Below are positions 35,579 to 44,821 of a stretch of DNA of 64,000 nt, one piece after another. Source of the stretch: Catalinimonas niigatensis. Lineage in GTDB: Bacteria > Bacteroidota > Bacteroidia > Cytophagales > Cyclobacteriaceae. The position numbers and the translations under genes were made by a program. Under the pieces are notes generated by a model. It had not been told where the DNA came from. It made no database searches and saw only the letters and a program-made list of their open reading frames with translations. Numbering within the stretch: position 1 is the stretch's first letter; every line of letters starts with the position of its first letter. Where the stretch lies: the NCBI RefSeq assembly GCF_030506285.1, contig NZ_CP119422.1, positions 2,728,001-2,792,000 of the forward strand. The letters run 5' to 3'.

Positions 35579-37666
35579 TTACTCCGTAATCACACCAATT
35601 TCCGCGGCTTTGACGCCATCCTGATCGTCTACGGTTTTGATGGCTACAAATTTCACAAAACGTCCGGCTTTGGTCGGAAAGTTGATCTGCTGCTCAATGG
35701 GATTGTTGCGGATGTTGGAAAATTCCCCTTGCGCTACTGCCTTTCCCCAGTTTTTGCCATCTTCACTCACATAAACTTCATAATTAGAGATAATACCCGC
35801 TGCATATCTGCTCTGATCCGGCAAATACGTTAGACCTTTTAGATGATAACTTTTTGCCAGGTCAATGATCCATTCATTTGGAATAGCAACCTCTTCCACA
35901 CCCCATTGGGTAGATGCTTTGCCATCCCAGATCGCGTTTATTTCTTCGGCTTTGCCCTTGGGTTGAATGAGCTTCCAATCCGCTTTGCTGATGTCAAAGT
36001 CAACCGAAGCTAGTGGACTGCTTTTTTTAGTTCTTTCGTCAATGATGATCGCTTTCACTGTGCCTTTTTTTGCAAAGTTAAAAGGCTTAGCATAAGCGGT
36101 AGAGTTTGCAGTAGGTTCCTGACCATTGGTGGTGTAGTACACTTTAGCATCCTGGTCGGGAGAGATAATTTCTACCACACCTTCTTTGTTTCTCAGAATT
36201 CTTGGCTCACTCAGCACTTTAGGCGCTCTGTATAATTCCAGATTGGAAATCAGAGGACAGGCTTTGGATTCAGTTACAGTGAAACGTACTTTGGAAACCT
36301 CCACATCGGGAAAGCGCAGAATTCGTTTGTAGCCAATGGTAGTTTCTTTAGCGATAGGTTGCCACTGTCCATTCTGCCAGCCTTCTACCGTAAAAGCTTT
36401 GACCCTCTGGCCCAGCGGAATATATTCCTGCACTAGAAAGCGATTGATAAACGTAGGCTTACCCAGATCAATCGTCAGGGAAGCTGAGGTCACATTATCA
36501 TCGGTAGCCCAGTAGGTTTCCAGATCATTGTCATTGACTTTGTCAGCTGCATAAGTGGATTCTCCATTTCTCACCTGGCTGGCTTCTACAGACTTTTTAA
36601 GTGCCAGGTTATTGGCAAAATCTTTTTTGATTTGCTCAGCCAGTTGAATCACTTGGGCGGAGTCCTGCTCATGGATCAGTCCGCGGGTATCTAACGGAAA
36701 GTTCAGCAGAAAAGTACCATTACGGCCGATGCTATGGTAGTAGATATCCAGCAGTTCGGGCAGGGTTTTGACCTTATGGTCTTCGGATTCATGGTAATAC
36801 CAGCCGGGACGGGTAGAAGTATTTACCTCAGCAGGCAGCCAATGGGTACCATCTTCATGACCGGAGCGCAGCTCCAGATAATGGGGCCATCCGGGCCAGG
36901 CTTCATCTCTGCGTAGCAGGCTCCAGTTGGTTTTGTTGGCGAAACCCTCTTCCGTACCTACCCAACGTACATCCGGTCCGGCATCGCTAAAAAGTACCGC
37001 CATAGGCTGCAGTTCTCTGACGATCTTATAGGTATTTTCCCAGTCATAATAGGTTTTATGATCAATCTTGCGCACTTCATTGGCTCCGCCATAATAACCG
37101 TCACCCCCGTTGGCACCATCAAACCACACTTCAAAAATATCGCCGTATTGGGTCAGGAGTTCCCGGAGCTGGTTTCTGAAATAATCCAGATACTCCGGTT
37201 TGCCATAATCAGGATGGTTTCTGTCCCAGGGCGAGAGGTATACGCCCATTTCCAGACCATATTCATCACAGGCTTCTCTAAGTTCCTGAAGTACATCGCC
37301 CTGGCCATTTTTCCAGGGTGAGTTTTTGACTGAATGTTCGGTGTATTCTGAAGGCCAGAGGCAAAAGCCATCATGGTGTTTTGCAGTGAGAATGATCCCT
37401 TTCATCCCAGCCTGCTTGGCAACTCTGGCCCACTGCCGGCAATCCAGTTGGGTAGGATTGAACAATTCAGGAGACTCATCTCCATAGCCCCATTCCATGT
37501 CCGTAAAAGTATTCATATTAAAATGAACAAAGGCATAATATTCCAGATCCTGCCAGGCCAGTTGTCGCTCGGAAGGAAGAGGGCCGTAAGGTTCCGGAGC
37601 TTGTGCCAGAAGCGGTAAAGAAAATATGTATAAGCAAAAAGAAAGAAGTAGGAATATAGATTTCAT
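35579..37666 (-). CDS. Secreted alpha-L-fucosidase, GH29, with discoidin-type domains
   Basis: 695 residues with a signal peptide (about 1-22, ending LLAQ). The GH29 catalytic domain (about 25-350) has GIILTAKHHDGFCLWPS and the nucleophile Asp183 in EVWFDGANGG. Next come an F5/8 type C (discoidin) domain (about 365-500), a chitobiase-like C-terminal Ig domain (about 505-570, YYTTNGQEPTANSTAY) and a second F5/8-type domain (about 575-695). It removes terminal alpha-L-fucose from glycans, such as in algal or animal mucin material. The Glu acid/base is not assigned here. No SusC/SusD neighbours. Single gene. Confidence 0.92.
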   Translation of the reverse strand: MKSIFLLLSFCLYIFSLPLLAQAPEPYGPLPSERQLAWQDLEYYAFVHFNMNTFTDMEWGYGDESPELFNPTQLDCRQWARVAKQAGMKGIILTAKHHDGFCLWPSEYTEHSVKNSPWKNGQGDVLQELREACDEYGLEMGVYLSPWDRNHPDYGKPEYLDYFRNQLRELLTQYGDIFEVWFDGANGGDGYYGGANEVRKIDHKTYYDWENTYKIVRELQPMAVLFSDAGPDVRWVGTEEGFANKTNWSLLRRDEAWPGWPHYLELRSGHEDGTHWLPAEVNTSTRPGWYYHESEDHKVKTLPELLDIYYHSIGRNGTFLLNFPLDTRGLIHEQDSAQVIQLAEQIKKDFANNLALKKSVEASQVRNGESTYAADKVNDNDLETYWATDDNVTSASLTIDLGKPTFINRFLVQEYIPLGQRVKAFTVEGWQNGQWQPIAKETTIGYKRILRFPDVEVSKVRFTVTESKACPLISNLELYRAPKVLSEPRILRNKEGVVEIISPDQDAKVYYTTNGQEPTANSTAYAKPFNFAKKGTVKAIIIDERTKKSSPLASVDFDISKADWKLIQPKGKAEEINAIWDGKASTQWGVEEVAIPNEWIIDLAKSYHLKGLTYLPDQSRYAAGIISNYEVYVSEDGKNWGKAVAQGEFSNIRNNPIEQQINFPTKAGRFVKFVAIKTVDDQDGVKAAEIGVITE

Positions 37667-37807
37667 ATGTGTGTGACTGCTGTAGTGTTGAATAAGAACG
37701 AAGATGGAAAATTAGCTATTGCCCATTAAAAAATGAAACCCAACTTGGTATGGCAGGAGATTTCCTTTGAATCTGGTAACACTCAGTTTTTCATAGAAAG
37801 TAACTGT

Positions 37808-38072
37808 TCAGACTGCTTCATAGGTTTCTTTGAAAATGTCAGGCTTACAGTGATAGTATTCACCTCTCACTCCTCTGATGATAAAATCTCCTACACTGAT
37901 GGTATAGCTGCTACTACCCTCCAGCGTTTTGACTTTAAAGCCTTCTGCATCAACAAGAAAATGATCTTCAAAGTGATCACCAAATCCCTTACACCAAACT
38001 TTTATCTTATAAATCATCAGCGCCCTTCCACTGAATGGCATCTATAATGACTGGCTTCTTTCTGTATTTCAT
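37808..38072 (-). pseudogene. Frameshifted phage-like PGDYG-type gene
   Basis: The minus-strand frame starting at ATG 38070-38072 begins [15 protein letters not shown], a typical start of small phage-associated proteins, but ends at a TAA at 38007-38009. The rest of the family pattern, [20 protein letters not shown] followed by [14 protein letters not shown] and KETYEAV, continues in the next frame (+1), ending at 37808. A one-base indel near 38010-38025, where GATGAT is repeated, would join them. The second part also has its own ATG at 38017. Upstream bases 38073-38267 carry further frame remnants. Sequencing error is the alternative. Confidence 0.6.
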
Positions 38073-38546
38073 TTTTTTGTTGATGATAAATTGAGATTAT
38101 TCGCTGCTTTAACTCAGTAAGTTTACTTTCTGGTAAATACAGATATGCGTAAGGTTCTGCTTTTTTATACACATAATTTCTGATTCACCTCCTCCATTAA
38201 TTGCGTCTTTACCTTCTTTTGTAGAGCCTGGGATGGATTTTTCTTTTTGGGTTTTAATTAGTGATACTTAAAATTGATTATGTTATATATTTGATGAGTT
38301 TAAATGGTTTGGTGTTTAACAGTACCTTTTATAAGGTAACTCCTTCTATCTAAGAAAAGTCACAATTTTCACCTCAGTTTCATCAAAAAAAGAAAAACAA
38401 TACGGGCGTATAGTACTAAAAGTCATCGCACCACAACTTACTACCTCTCTGCCTACCTTTCGAACAGATTTAAAGTAAAAGCTATATAAGTACCTGTGCG
38501 CGGTACTGTCATCAAAATAGCTTTTACCACAGACCACAAGTAAAAA
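38073..38546. other. Gene-free gap with decayed coding remnants
   Basis: The minus strand from 38267 down holds two overlapping open pieces in different frames with natural-looking composition (one containing KEKSIPGSTKEGKDAINGG, the other YKKAEPYAYLYLPESKLTEL). Neither has a usable start, and they seem to be parts of one protein split by a frameshift. The rest, to 38546, is AT-rich; a 63-codon minus frame at 38346-38537 is not credible. Confidence 0.35.
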
Positions 38547-38948
38547 ATGATGCTTATAGTGAAAAGGTTTTTTTTAGCCTGCCTTGTATTCTTTTTGGCT
38601 ACGACAGAAAATATATATGCGCTTGATGGATGGACTACCTTTCAGGAAAATGAGTCTTTTTCTATCAGCTATCAGAAGATACATTGCAATGACCGCAGCA
38701 ATGGCGTAGCATTTGATTTTTTTGCCATTCGCCTGGAAAACAAATCTAACCAGAAACTCAATCTACAATGGTTCAACAGTCCTGAGGAGGATGAGCAATA
38801 TGTAAGCATTATACTGGCACCGGGTGAAGTGATGCAGGGAAGCTGTGACAGCTATGCCCACAACCATCTGATGGTTCTGATTCAGGCAGAATCAGGAAAA
38901 GCAATAGCCAAACCTCATTTTGCAGACTTCAAATTTTATCGCCTGTAG
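38547..38948 (+). CDS. Small secreted hypothetical protein before the T9SS module
   Basis: 133 residues with a signal peptide (about 1-25, ending IYAL). The mature part is beta rich and contains FDFFAIRLENKSNQKLNLQW, VSIILAPGEVMQGSC and DSYAHNHLMVLIQAE. No family is recognised. It ends 4 bp before the start of the large T9SS cargo gene, so it is the first gene of a three-gene unit with 38953 and 42282. It might be a periplasmic partner, but this is inference. Confidence 0.7.
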   Translation: MMLIVKRFFLACLVFFLATTENIYALDGWTTFQENESFSISYQKIHCNDRSNGVAFDFFAIRLENKSNQKLNLQWFNSPEEDEQYVSIILAPGEVMQGSCDSYAHNHLMVLIQAESGKAIAKPHFADFKFYRL

Positions 38949-38952
38949 CCCT

Positions 38953-41900
38953 ATGTATACCCTATTACTAAAATTAACAGGAACACTTATCTTTTGCCTC
39001 GGAAGCATATTTTTGCAGGCGCAGCATTTTACTATTACTGCCAACAAGGAGAGTAGCACTTGTGGTAACCAGCACGTGACCTTTGAAGCAGGCTTTATTG
39101 AAGTGGGAACAAGTTATTCTTTCAACTCAGGAAACCTACCTGATCATTGGGCTTCCAGTCCCTACAATCTGGGTCAGGCCTGCACTGGCATTTTTGCCGA
39201 TAGAGCCGATGATTCTGATTATTTTTGGGCCACCATTAACGATAGTAACGGGCACCGTCTGGTATCTACTAATGAGGAAGATGTACGTGCGGGGGGGCAA
39301 ATTACTTTTAGTATGCGTTTTGGCAGAGATGATCCAAGTAGCGGCTGCGAAAATCCTGATGAACCCAGCGAGGGCGTATATTTACAATATTCTACCGACG
39401 GTGGAGCGCACTGGATTACCTTCAAATATTGGGTACCTCATCAAATCGGTGGTTTATCCCCTGAGGGTATTGATCTCTACCGCTGGAATGAATTTACTAT
39501 AGCTGTTCCCGAAGAGGCAAAAACAAGCAATACCAAGTTTCGCTGGTTCCAACCTTCCAACTCCGGTTCCAGCTACGACAACTGGGGGCTGGATGACATC
39601 TCAGTATTTGTACTGCGTAAAGCCCAAACTTATGCATGGGACATAGGTGATGGAAAGACTTATGAGGAACAGACGCTAAAGGCTCACTTTGATAGTGATG
39701 GCCTCAAAACAGTGCATTGTACAGTAACAGATACTGAAGGTAATATTTATAACAGTGCTATAGACTTCGAGATCATTATAGACAATGAAGCACCGGTAGC
39801 TACAGCCAATCCTTACTTTTTAACCCTGGATAAGGATGGATACGCAAGCTTAATTGCAGATTATCTGGATGGCGGAAGTACCGATAATTGCAGCGAACTT
39901 CTCTTCTCCGTAGATAAAGAAAGCTTTTCCTGCGAAAATCTGGGTGACAATACAGTAACCTTAACAGTAACAGACAATGCCGGAAACGCTTCCACCATCA
40001 CTACTATCGTAAGTGTGTACGACTTTACAGCTCCTCTGGTCTTTACCAAAGATATTGTAGTGCAACTGGACGAGGAGGGAGAGGTTAGCATTACTCACGA
40101 TCAGATAGATCAGGGATCTACAGATCTATGTTCTGACACGCTTACCTTTAGCCTGGATAAAAGCCAATTTACTAAAGCCGATCTGGGAGAAAACATAGTC
40201 ATACTTACTGTCAAAGATGAAAGTGGGAATGAAACTACTGCTCAATCAACCGTTACAGTAGAAGACAGAACCGCGCCCAGAGGTTATACAGTGGCTTTTG
40301 AAGATGCGTTGATCAATGCTGAGGAGCAATCCAGCATCGCCTTTTTCCTGGCTGGTGCAGAAGTAGCATCTCACTATTCCTATACCATCAGCAATGATCA
40401 TGGAGAAAAGATCATCAGCGGAAATGGCGTGGTAACATCTTCAAATCAGCAGATCAGAGGTATTGATGTCAGTAGCCTGCCTGATGGTGAACTGAGACTT
40501 TCACTTACACTAAGAGATGAGGCAGGCAATAGCGGAGATGCTAGTATAGCCAGCACTTTGAAAGACAGCGTAGCACCTATAGTAAGCATCGCCTCTTCTG
40601 GCACTGACTTTACCAAGCATATTGTGAGGGTAGACATCACATTCAGCGAGCCTGTCCGAGATTTTACAATGGATGACATTGCCCTCACCCATGCCTATCC
40701 TACCCATTTACTCACTGATGATCAGCAGCATTTTACTGTAGAAATCAAACCTGCTGCTGACGGACCGCTGAACGTAGATATAGAGGCAGGAGTAGCAACC
40801 GATGAAGCAGGGAACCCCAATCAGGCAGCTTCTAATCCATTGAGTCTTATATTTGATGGTACAGCCCCGGGTGTAAAAATCTCTACTGTCCAGACTTTGG
40901 TCAATACTGCCTTTAACCTAGACATTGACTTTGATGAGGTCGTGGTGGGCTTTGACGCTGGAGATTTTGAGCTAGTGAATGCCACGCTCTCCGATCTACA
41001 TACTGACAACAGCCAAAACTTTACTGCGCTGATTACTCCTGTATCAGATGGAGCCGTAGAAATCAACATAGGGGCTGATGTGGCTAAAGATACTGCCGGT
41101 AACGGAAATCTGGCTACTACGGTAAGCTTACAAATCATGTATGATGCCACTCCTCCTGAAGGATATGCTTTTTACAATAAGCTCAACTCAGTAAACAGGG
41201 AGAATGTAAACGCCTTCTCTTTTACCCTCAAAGGACTGGAAACAGGAACACAACTTTATTACAGCATCAGCAGCGCAGTAGCAAGCACTACTATTGAGGG
41301 AAATCTGGAAGTTAGACAGGATCAGCTAACGCTGTCAGATTTGAATTTATCAGATTTGGCAGATGGGGAACTTACCTTTTCCTTTTACCTGATGGATGAG
41401 GCAGGCAATCAGGGAGAAACTATCGTAGCAACTACCCAGAAAGCCACAGTAGAAATAGTGGCTATAGAGACCTTTTCAGGCATTGAGGTGCCTTTTGCAA
41501 CAGATTTTGTGCAGTTGGATCTCCCCAAAAAAATTGAGGTAACTTACTCTAGCGGAGAGAAGGATAAACTGCCCGTAAAATGGGATGGAAAAAACTTTAG
41601 CGCTAACGAAGCAGGAGTGTATGCCCTGGAAGGAAAAATAGGATTAAAGGAATGTGTCAATACTCAACATCTCACCGCAAAGATTGAGGTAGAAGTAGGC
41701 CATAACCTGGCGCCAACCCAAATCCACCTCTCTGCTGCTAGCTTCAGTCCGGATATTGCTTCAGAGCAACCCATTGGCAGTTTTTCTACTCAGGATGCAG
41801 ATGATAAAAAGCATGCGTATGCTTTGGTAAAGGGGGAAGGAGATATTGACAACCACTTGTTTATCATCATAGGTGATGAACTGTTTTTAACATCCACAAA

Positions 41901-42273
41901 AGGAATATACAAGCAAAGTACTTTTTCTGTACGGGTAAGCGCCAGCGATGCTTATACCAATAGAATTGAAAAAGTATTTGTCCTTTCCAAAACTGCTAAC
42001 CAGGGGGTAGAGTCTATCAACTTTGTCAATACCTTCTCTCCTAATGGAGATGGAATCAACGAGCTGTGGATCGTGCCAGACCTCAAGTTTTTCAACAATG
42101 TACATATAGAAGTTTTTGACCGCTCAGGCAGAAGTGTCTTCCAAACCACTGATCCCGAGTTGGGCTGGGATGGCAATGTCAGAGGGAGCATTCTCAATGA
42201 ATGTTACTACTACATCATCAGCATACAGGATATTCAACTAACCAAACGAGGCGTATTGAGCGTCATCAAATAG
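38953..42273 (+). CDS. T9SS cargo protein with gliding-motility type B C-terminal domain
   Basis: 1106 residues from the ATG at 38953; an upstream start in the same frame lies in the preceding gene and is less likely. Signal peptide about 1-24 (FLQAQ). Domain order: reelin-like/concanavalin-like (about 45-220, ends NWGLDDISVF), a PKD-like turn (AWDIGDG), two HYR-type repeats (each with STDNCS or STDLCS and VTDNAGN or VKDESGN), two Ig-like repeats of about 90 residues with FSEPV or FDEVV, a further repeat near 730-830, a Big_4-like Ig (about 835-900), a cadherin-like segment and the final CTD (about 1025-1106, NTFSPNGDGINELW). This CTD is the type B secretion signal anchored through PorP/SprF-type partners; the next gene encodes one. 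Confidence 0.93.
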   Translation: MYTLLLKLTGTLIFCLGSIFLQAQHFTITANKESSTCGNQHVTFEAGFIEVGTSYSFNSGNLPDHWASSPYNLGQACTGIFADRADDSDYFWATINDSNGHRLVSTNEEDVRAGGQITFSMRFGRDDPSSGCENPDEPSEGVYLQYSTDGGAHWITFKYWVPHQIGGLSPEGIDLYRWNEFTIAVPEEAKTSNTKFRWFQPSNSGSSYDNWGLDDISVFVLRKAQTYAWDIGDGKTYEEQTLKAHFDSDGLKTVHCTVTDTEGNIYNSAIDFEIIIDNEAPVATANPYFLTLDKDGYASLIADYLDGGSTDNCSELLFSVDKESFSCENLGDNTVTLTVTDNAGNASTITTIVSVYDFTAPLVFTKDIVVQLDEEGEVSITHDQIDQGSTDLCSDTLTFSLDKSQFTKADLGENIVILTVKDESGNETTAQSTVTVEDRTAPRGYTVAFEDALINAEEQSSIAFFLAGAEVASHYSYTISNDHGEKIISGNGVVTSSNQQIRGIDVSSLPDGELRLSLTLRDEAGNSGDASIASTLKDSVAPIVSIASSGTDFTKHIVRVDITFSEPVRDFTMDDIALTHAYPTHLLTDDQQHFTVEIKPAADGPLNVDIEAGVATDEAGNPNQAASNPLSLIFDGTAPGVKISTVQTLVNTAFNLDIDFDEVVVGFDAGDFELVNATLSDLHTDNSQNFTALITPVSDGAVEINIGADVAKDTAGNGNLATTVSLQIMYDATPPEGYAFYNKLNSVNRENVNAFSFTLKGLETGTQLYYSISSAVASTTIEGNLEVRQDQLTLSDLNLSDLADGELTFSFYLMDEAGNQGETIVATTQKATVEIVAIETFSGIEVPFATDFVQLDLPKKIEVTYSSGEKDKLPVKWDGKNFSANEAGVYALEGKIGLKECVNTQHLTAKIEVEVGHNLAPTQIHLSAASFSPDIASEQPIGSFSTQDADDKKHAYALVKGEGDIDNHLFIIIGDELFLTSTKGIYKQSTFSVRVSASDAYTNRIEKVFVLSKTANQGVESINFVNTFSPNGDGINELWIVPDLKFFNNVHIEVFDRSGRSVFQTTDPELGWDGNVRGSILNECYYYIISIQDIQLTKRGVLSVIK

Positions 42274-42281
42274 CAACAAGC

Positions 42282-43259
42282 ATGAAGAAAATTTACCTCA
42301 TGGGCATACTGATGCTCACTTTTATGAGCCTTCAGGCGCAAAGCAGAAAACATTCTGCTAATTTTCCTTTGTTCAAGCAGTATTACAACCCCGCCCTTAC
42401 CGGTTTTGAAGGCTCTGCTATTCATGCACTGTACCGAAGCCAATGGTCCTCTCTGGAGCATGCTCCTTCTACCTTTTATCTTGCTACCGAATTGAATGCC
42501 GCGGATCTGGCAGAGTGGAGAGAAACTGGCGAACAAAAGAAAGAACACAAAAATACCAATGCTTCCGCTGCAAATCATGCGTTTGGCTTGTCTTTTTTGA
42601 AAGACGCTTTTGGCCCTTATTATGAACATCAGCTTTATCTGAGCTATAGCTCCAGCCTTAAAATCACCCAGGCCATCAGTCTTAAAGCAGGTACCAGCCT
42701 TACCTATAATATGGAAGGTATGGATGCTAACAAAATGAATTTAGAGCAAAGCAATGATCCTTTTGTGCTTCAGTATGTGCAAAATACCAAAAGCGGAAGG
42801 CTGGATATCAACCTTGGACTTATGCTTGCCGGAGAACATTTTTACTTGGGTTATGCCTTGCATGATGCAGCCAAAGGAGGAGGTAAACTGAACAAAGAAA
42901 CAGCTCTTATAGTGTACGACTACAAACATGTGTTTCAGGGAGGCTTCAGAATGATGCTTTCTGAGCAGTTTGGTTTGGTAGCGAACGGACTTTATCAGTA
43001 TGACCAGCAACGTGGAGGAATTACTGAAGGACATGTCAAAGGAGTATTTCAGAATAAGGTATGGCTGGGTGCTGGCTACAGAAGTCAGCTGGCTTATACC
43101 TTCAATCTCGGCTTGCAGTTACAAAATCTCAAAGTAGGTTATGCCTTTGAAGTGCCTACGGGCGAAGCACAGCTATCCATGCAAACCAACGAACTTATGC
43201 TGAGCTATCAGCTTGGTGCCCCAAGAAGACAATTAGACAATAGATTATCCATATGGTAA
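42282..43259 (+). CDS. PorP/SprF-family outer membrane protein
   Basis: 325 residues from the ATG at 42282, 9 bp after the T9SS cargo stop. Signal peptide (about 1-20, ending LQAQ). The mature part has the family's HSANFPLFKQYYNPALTGFE opening, a Tyr-rich beta barrel pattern with YSSSLKITQAISLKAG, FYLGYALHDAAKGGG, MMLSEQFGLVANGLYQYDQQ and a Tyr-Gln-terminal strand. PorP/SprF-like proteins are the dedicated partners for secretion and surface attachment of type B CTD cargo, and cargo-partner pairs next to each other are usual. It is followed by a strong terminator, closing the unit. Confidence 0.93.
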   Translation: MKKIYLMGILMLTFMSLQAQSRKHSANFPLFKQYYNPALTGFEGSAIHALYRSQWSSLEHAPSTFYLATELNAADLAEWRETGEQKKEHKNTNASAANHAFGLSFLKDAFGPYYEHQLYLSYSSSLKITQAISLKAGTSLTYNMEGMDANKMNLEQSNDPFVLQYVQNTKSGRLDINLGLMLAGEHFYLGYALHDAAKGGGKLNKETALIVYDYKHVFQGGFRMMLSEQFGLVANGLYQYDQQRGGITEGHVKGVFQNKVWLGAGYRSQLAYTFNLGLQLQNLKVGYAFEVPTGEAQLSMQTNELMLSYQLGAPRRQLDNRLSIW

Positions 43260-43293
43260 AGTAAAAACCAAGCCTTTTTCATGTGTTTTTTTT

Positions 43294-43337
43294 CCTCTGG
43301 TTTAAGAAGTTACTTCCTAAGCCGGAGGTTTTTTTTT
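43294..43337 (+). terminator. Long-stem terminator after the T9SS module
   Basis: CCTCTGG (43294-43300) pairs with CCGGAGG (43322-43328), one wobble, and the intervening bases extend the hairpin (GGTTTA with TAAGCC, then GAAGT with ACTTC). A T9 run follows at 43329-43337, 35 bp beyond the porP-like stop. Confidence 0.75.
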
Positions 43338-43468
43338 GAAAAAATGCAAAGTCTTATTCAAGAAAAAGGGAAGATTGATTTTTTTCTGATAAAAATTCAG
43401 GAAATTATATGCCAAACATGAATTAAACAGGCAAGCATTTGTCAATTTACAAACTAACCAAATAGCTT

Positions 43469-44605
43469 ATGGCTAAGCGAAAAAAGAACAGCAAACCACA
43501 AGAGGGACTCAGTAAAGAAAACCCTACTACCCATTATTGTTCTATGCCAATTATGCCTCCCCGTATTTTTGATGTGGAAGTAGACCCTTTCAGGGCGGCA
43601 GCGATTATTGTTACTGACAACAAATGGGTGAATGGAACAGTGATTCACTATTACTTTTTTGACCAGGACACAGATGGAGAGTTTGGGTTTACACCCAATG
43701 GTGAGCAGGTATGGAGAAGCTGGGTAGGCAGCGAAGATCAGCAAAATGTAATTAGAGAGGCCTTTAACATCTGGAAAGAAATAGGCATCGGTCTGGAATT
43801 TCAGGAAGTAGATAATCGGGAGGATGCTGAAGTCAGGATAGGCTTTTTACAGGGAGATGGTACCTGGTCTTATCTGGGAACCTACGTGCTCAATATTGGA
43901 GCCGGGCAACGTACTATGAACTATGGCTGGGGACTAACTGGCCAGGATGGGCTGGATACAGCACTGCATGAGATCGGCCATACGCTGGGCTTTCCGCATG
44001 AACATCAGAATCCAAACGCAGGCATTGTGTGGGATGAGGAAGCAGTATATACTGCCCTGGCACAACCACCCAACAACTGGCCCAGAGATACCACTTATCA
44101 TAATATCATTCGTAAGATTGATCCGGATACGGTGCAGGGTTCTAACTGGGACCCAAATTCCATTATGCACTATCCTTTTGGTCCCGGACTGATCCTTCAG
44201 CCGGAAGAGTATGGAAGGAATGGAATTTATCCTGAACCTGGTTTGTCGGAGCGTGATATGCAGTGGATCAAAACTTTTTATCCTCCTCTGGAGGAAGAAA
44301 TGGAAGAACTGAAACCCTTCCAATCCAAAAAGCTCTCTATCAAAGCCACTAATCAGGTCAATTATGTGATTGTGCCTAAGGCTACCCGAATGTACAATAT
44401 CCGTACTTTTGGAGAATCTGATACTGTTTTGGTGCTGTTTGAAGATGAAGGAGGTGAATGGCGTTATCGCAGTGGAGATGATGATAGTGGTAAAGATTAC
44501 AATGCACATTTACGCTACCGTCTTATCAAAGGGCGACGCTATATCATTAGAGCCAGGCTATATTATCAGCATATGGAAGGGAATTTTGCGATCATGATGT
44601 GGTAG
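43469..44605 (+). CDS. Metzincin zinc metalloprotease (astacin-like)
   Basis: 378 residues. The zinc site TALHEIGHTLGFPHEHQNP gives HExxHxxxxxH with His167, His171 and His177, and SIMHYPFG supplies the Met-turn, so it belongs to the metzincins and is astacin- or matrixin-like. The catalytic domain covers about 45-275. The C-terminal about 90 residues are beta rich (YVIVPKATRMYNIRTFGESD) and resemble a small binding domain. No N-terminal signal peptide is seen (MAKRKKNSKPQEG), odd for a secreted protease; it may be cytosolic, or exported by another route. It is not in an operon. Confidence 0.88.
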   Translation: MAKRKKNSKPQEGLSKENPTTHYCSMPIMPPRIFDVEVDPFRAAAIIVTDNKWVNGTVIHYYFFDQDTDGEFGFTPNGEQVWRSWVGSEDQQNVIREAFNIWKEIGIGLEFQEVDNREDAEVRIGFLQGDGTWSYLGTYVLNIGAGQRTMNYGWGLTGQDGLDTALHEIGHTLGFPHEHQNPNAGIVWDEEAVYTALAQPPNNWPRDTTYHNIIRKIDPDTVQGSNWDPNSIMHYPFGPGLILQPEEYGRNGIYPEPGLSERDMQWIKTFYPPLEEEMEELKPFQSKKLSIKATNQVNYVIVPKATRMYNIRTFGESDTVLVLFEDEGGEWRYRSGDDDSGKDYNAHLRYRLIKGRRYIIRARLYYQHMEGNFAIMMW

Positions 44606-44623
44606 AAAAATAGTTGGAGGTTT

Positions 44624-44644
44624 ACCCTGAGCTTGTCTCAGGGT
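44624..44644. repeat. 21-bp palindrome, REP-like, second copy
   Basis: ACCCTGAG (44624-44631), CTTGT and CTCAGGGT (44637-44644) form a perfect 8-bp inverted repeat. Architecture and outer bases match the palindrome at 29999-30019. A half copy, CTCAGGG, lies just downstream at about 44654-44660. Confidence 0.6.
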
Positions 44645-44821
44645 CTAAACTCATCTCAGGGCAAAATTAAAAATTCAAAGCTTGGTTCTTTAAGATAGCT
44701 TCCATATTCACCTAAGTTGGCTGGAAACTTTTATCATCTCTTTTCAAAAAATTTTAATACCTGCTTTAAACCTTTAGGCTGTAGATTACTCTAACCCCCA
44801 GAAACAAAATATAATACATTT

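Noticed and set aside
37733-38047. 104-codon plus-strand frame opposite the phage-like pseudogene
   Set aside because: It is the complement of the frame holding the recognisable phage-like motif; its own sequence resembles nothing.
38346-38537. 63-codon minus-strand frame before the T9SS module
   Set aside because: Low-complexity Ser/Phe/Val composition, no family, no start context.
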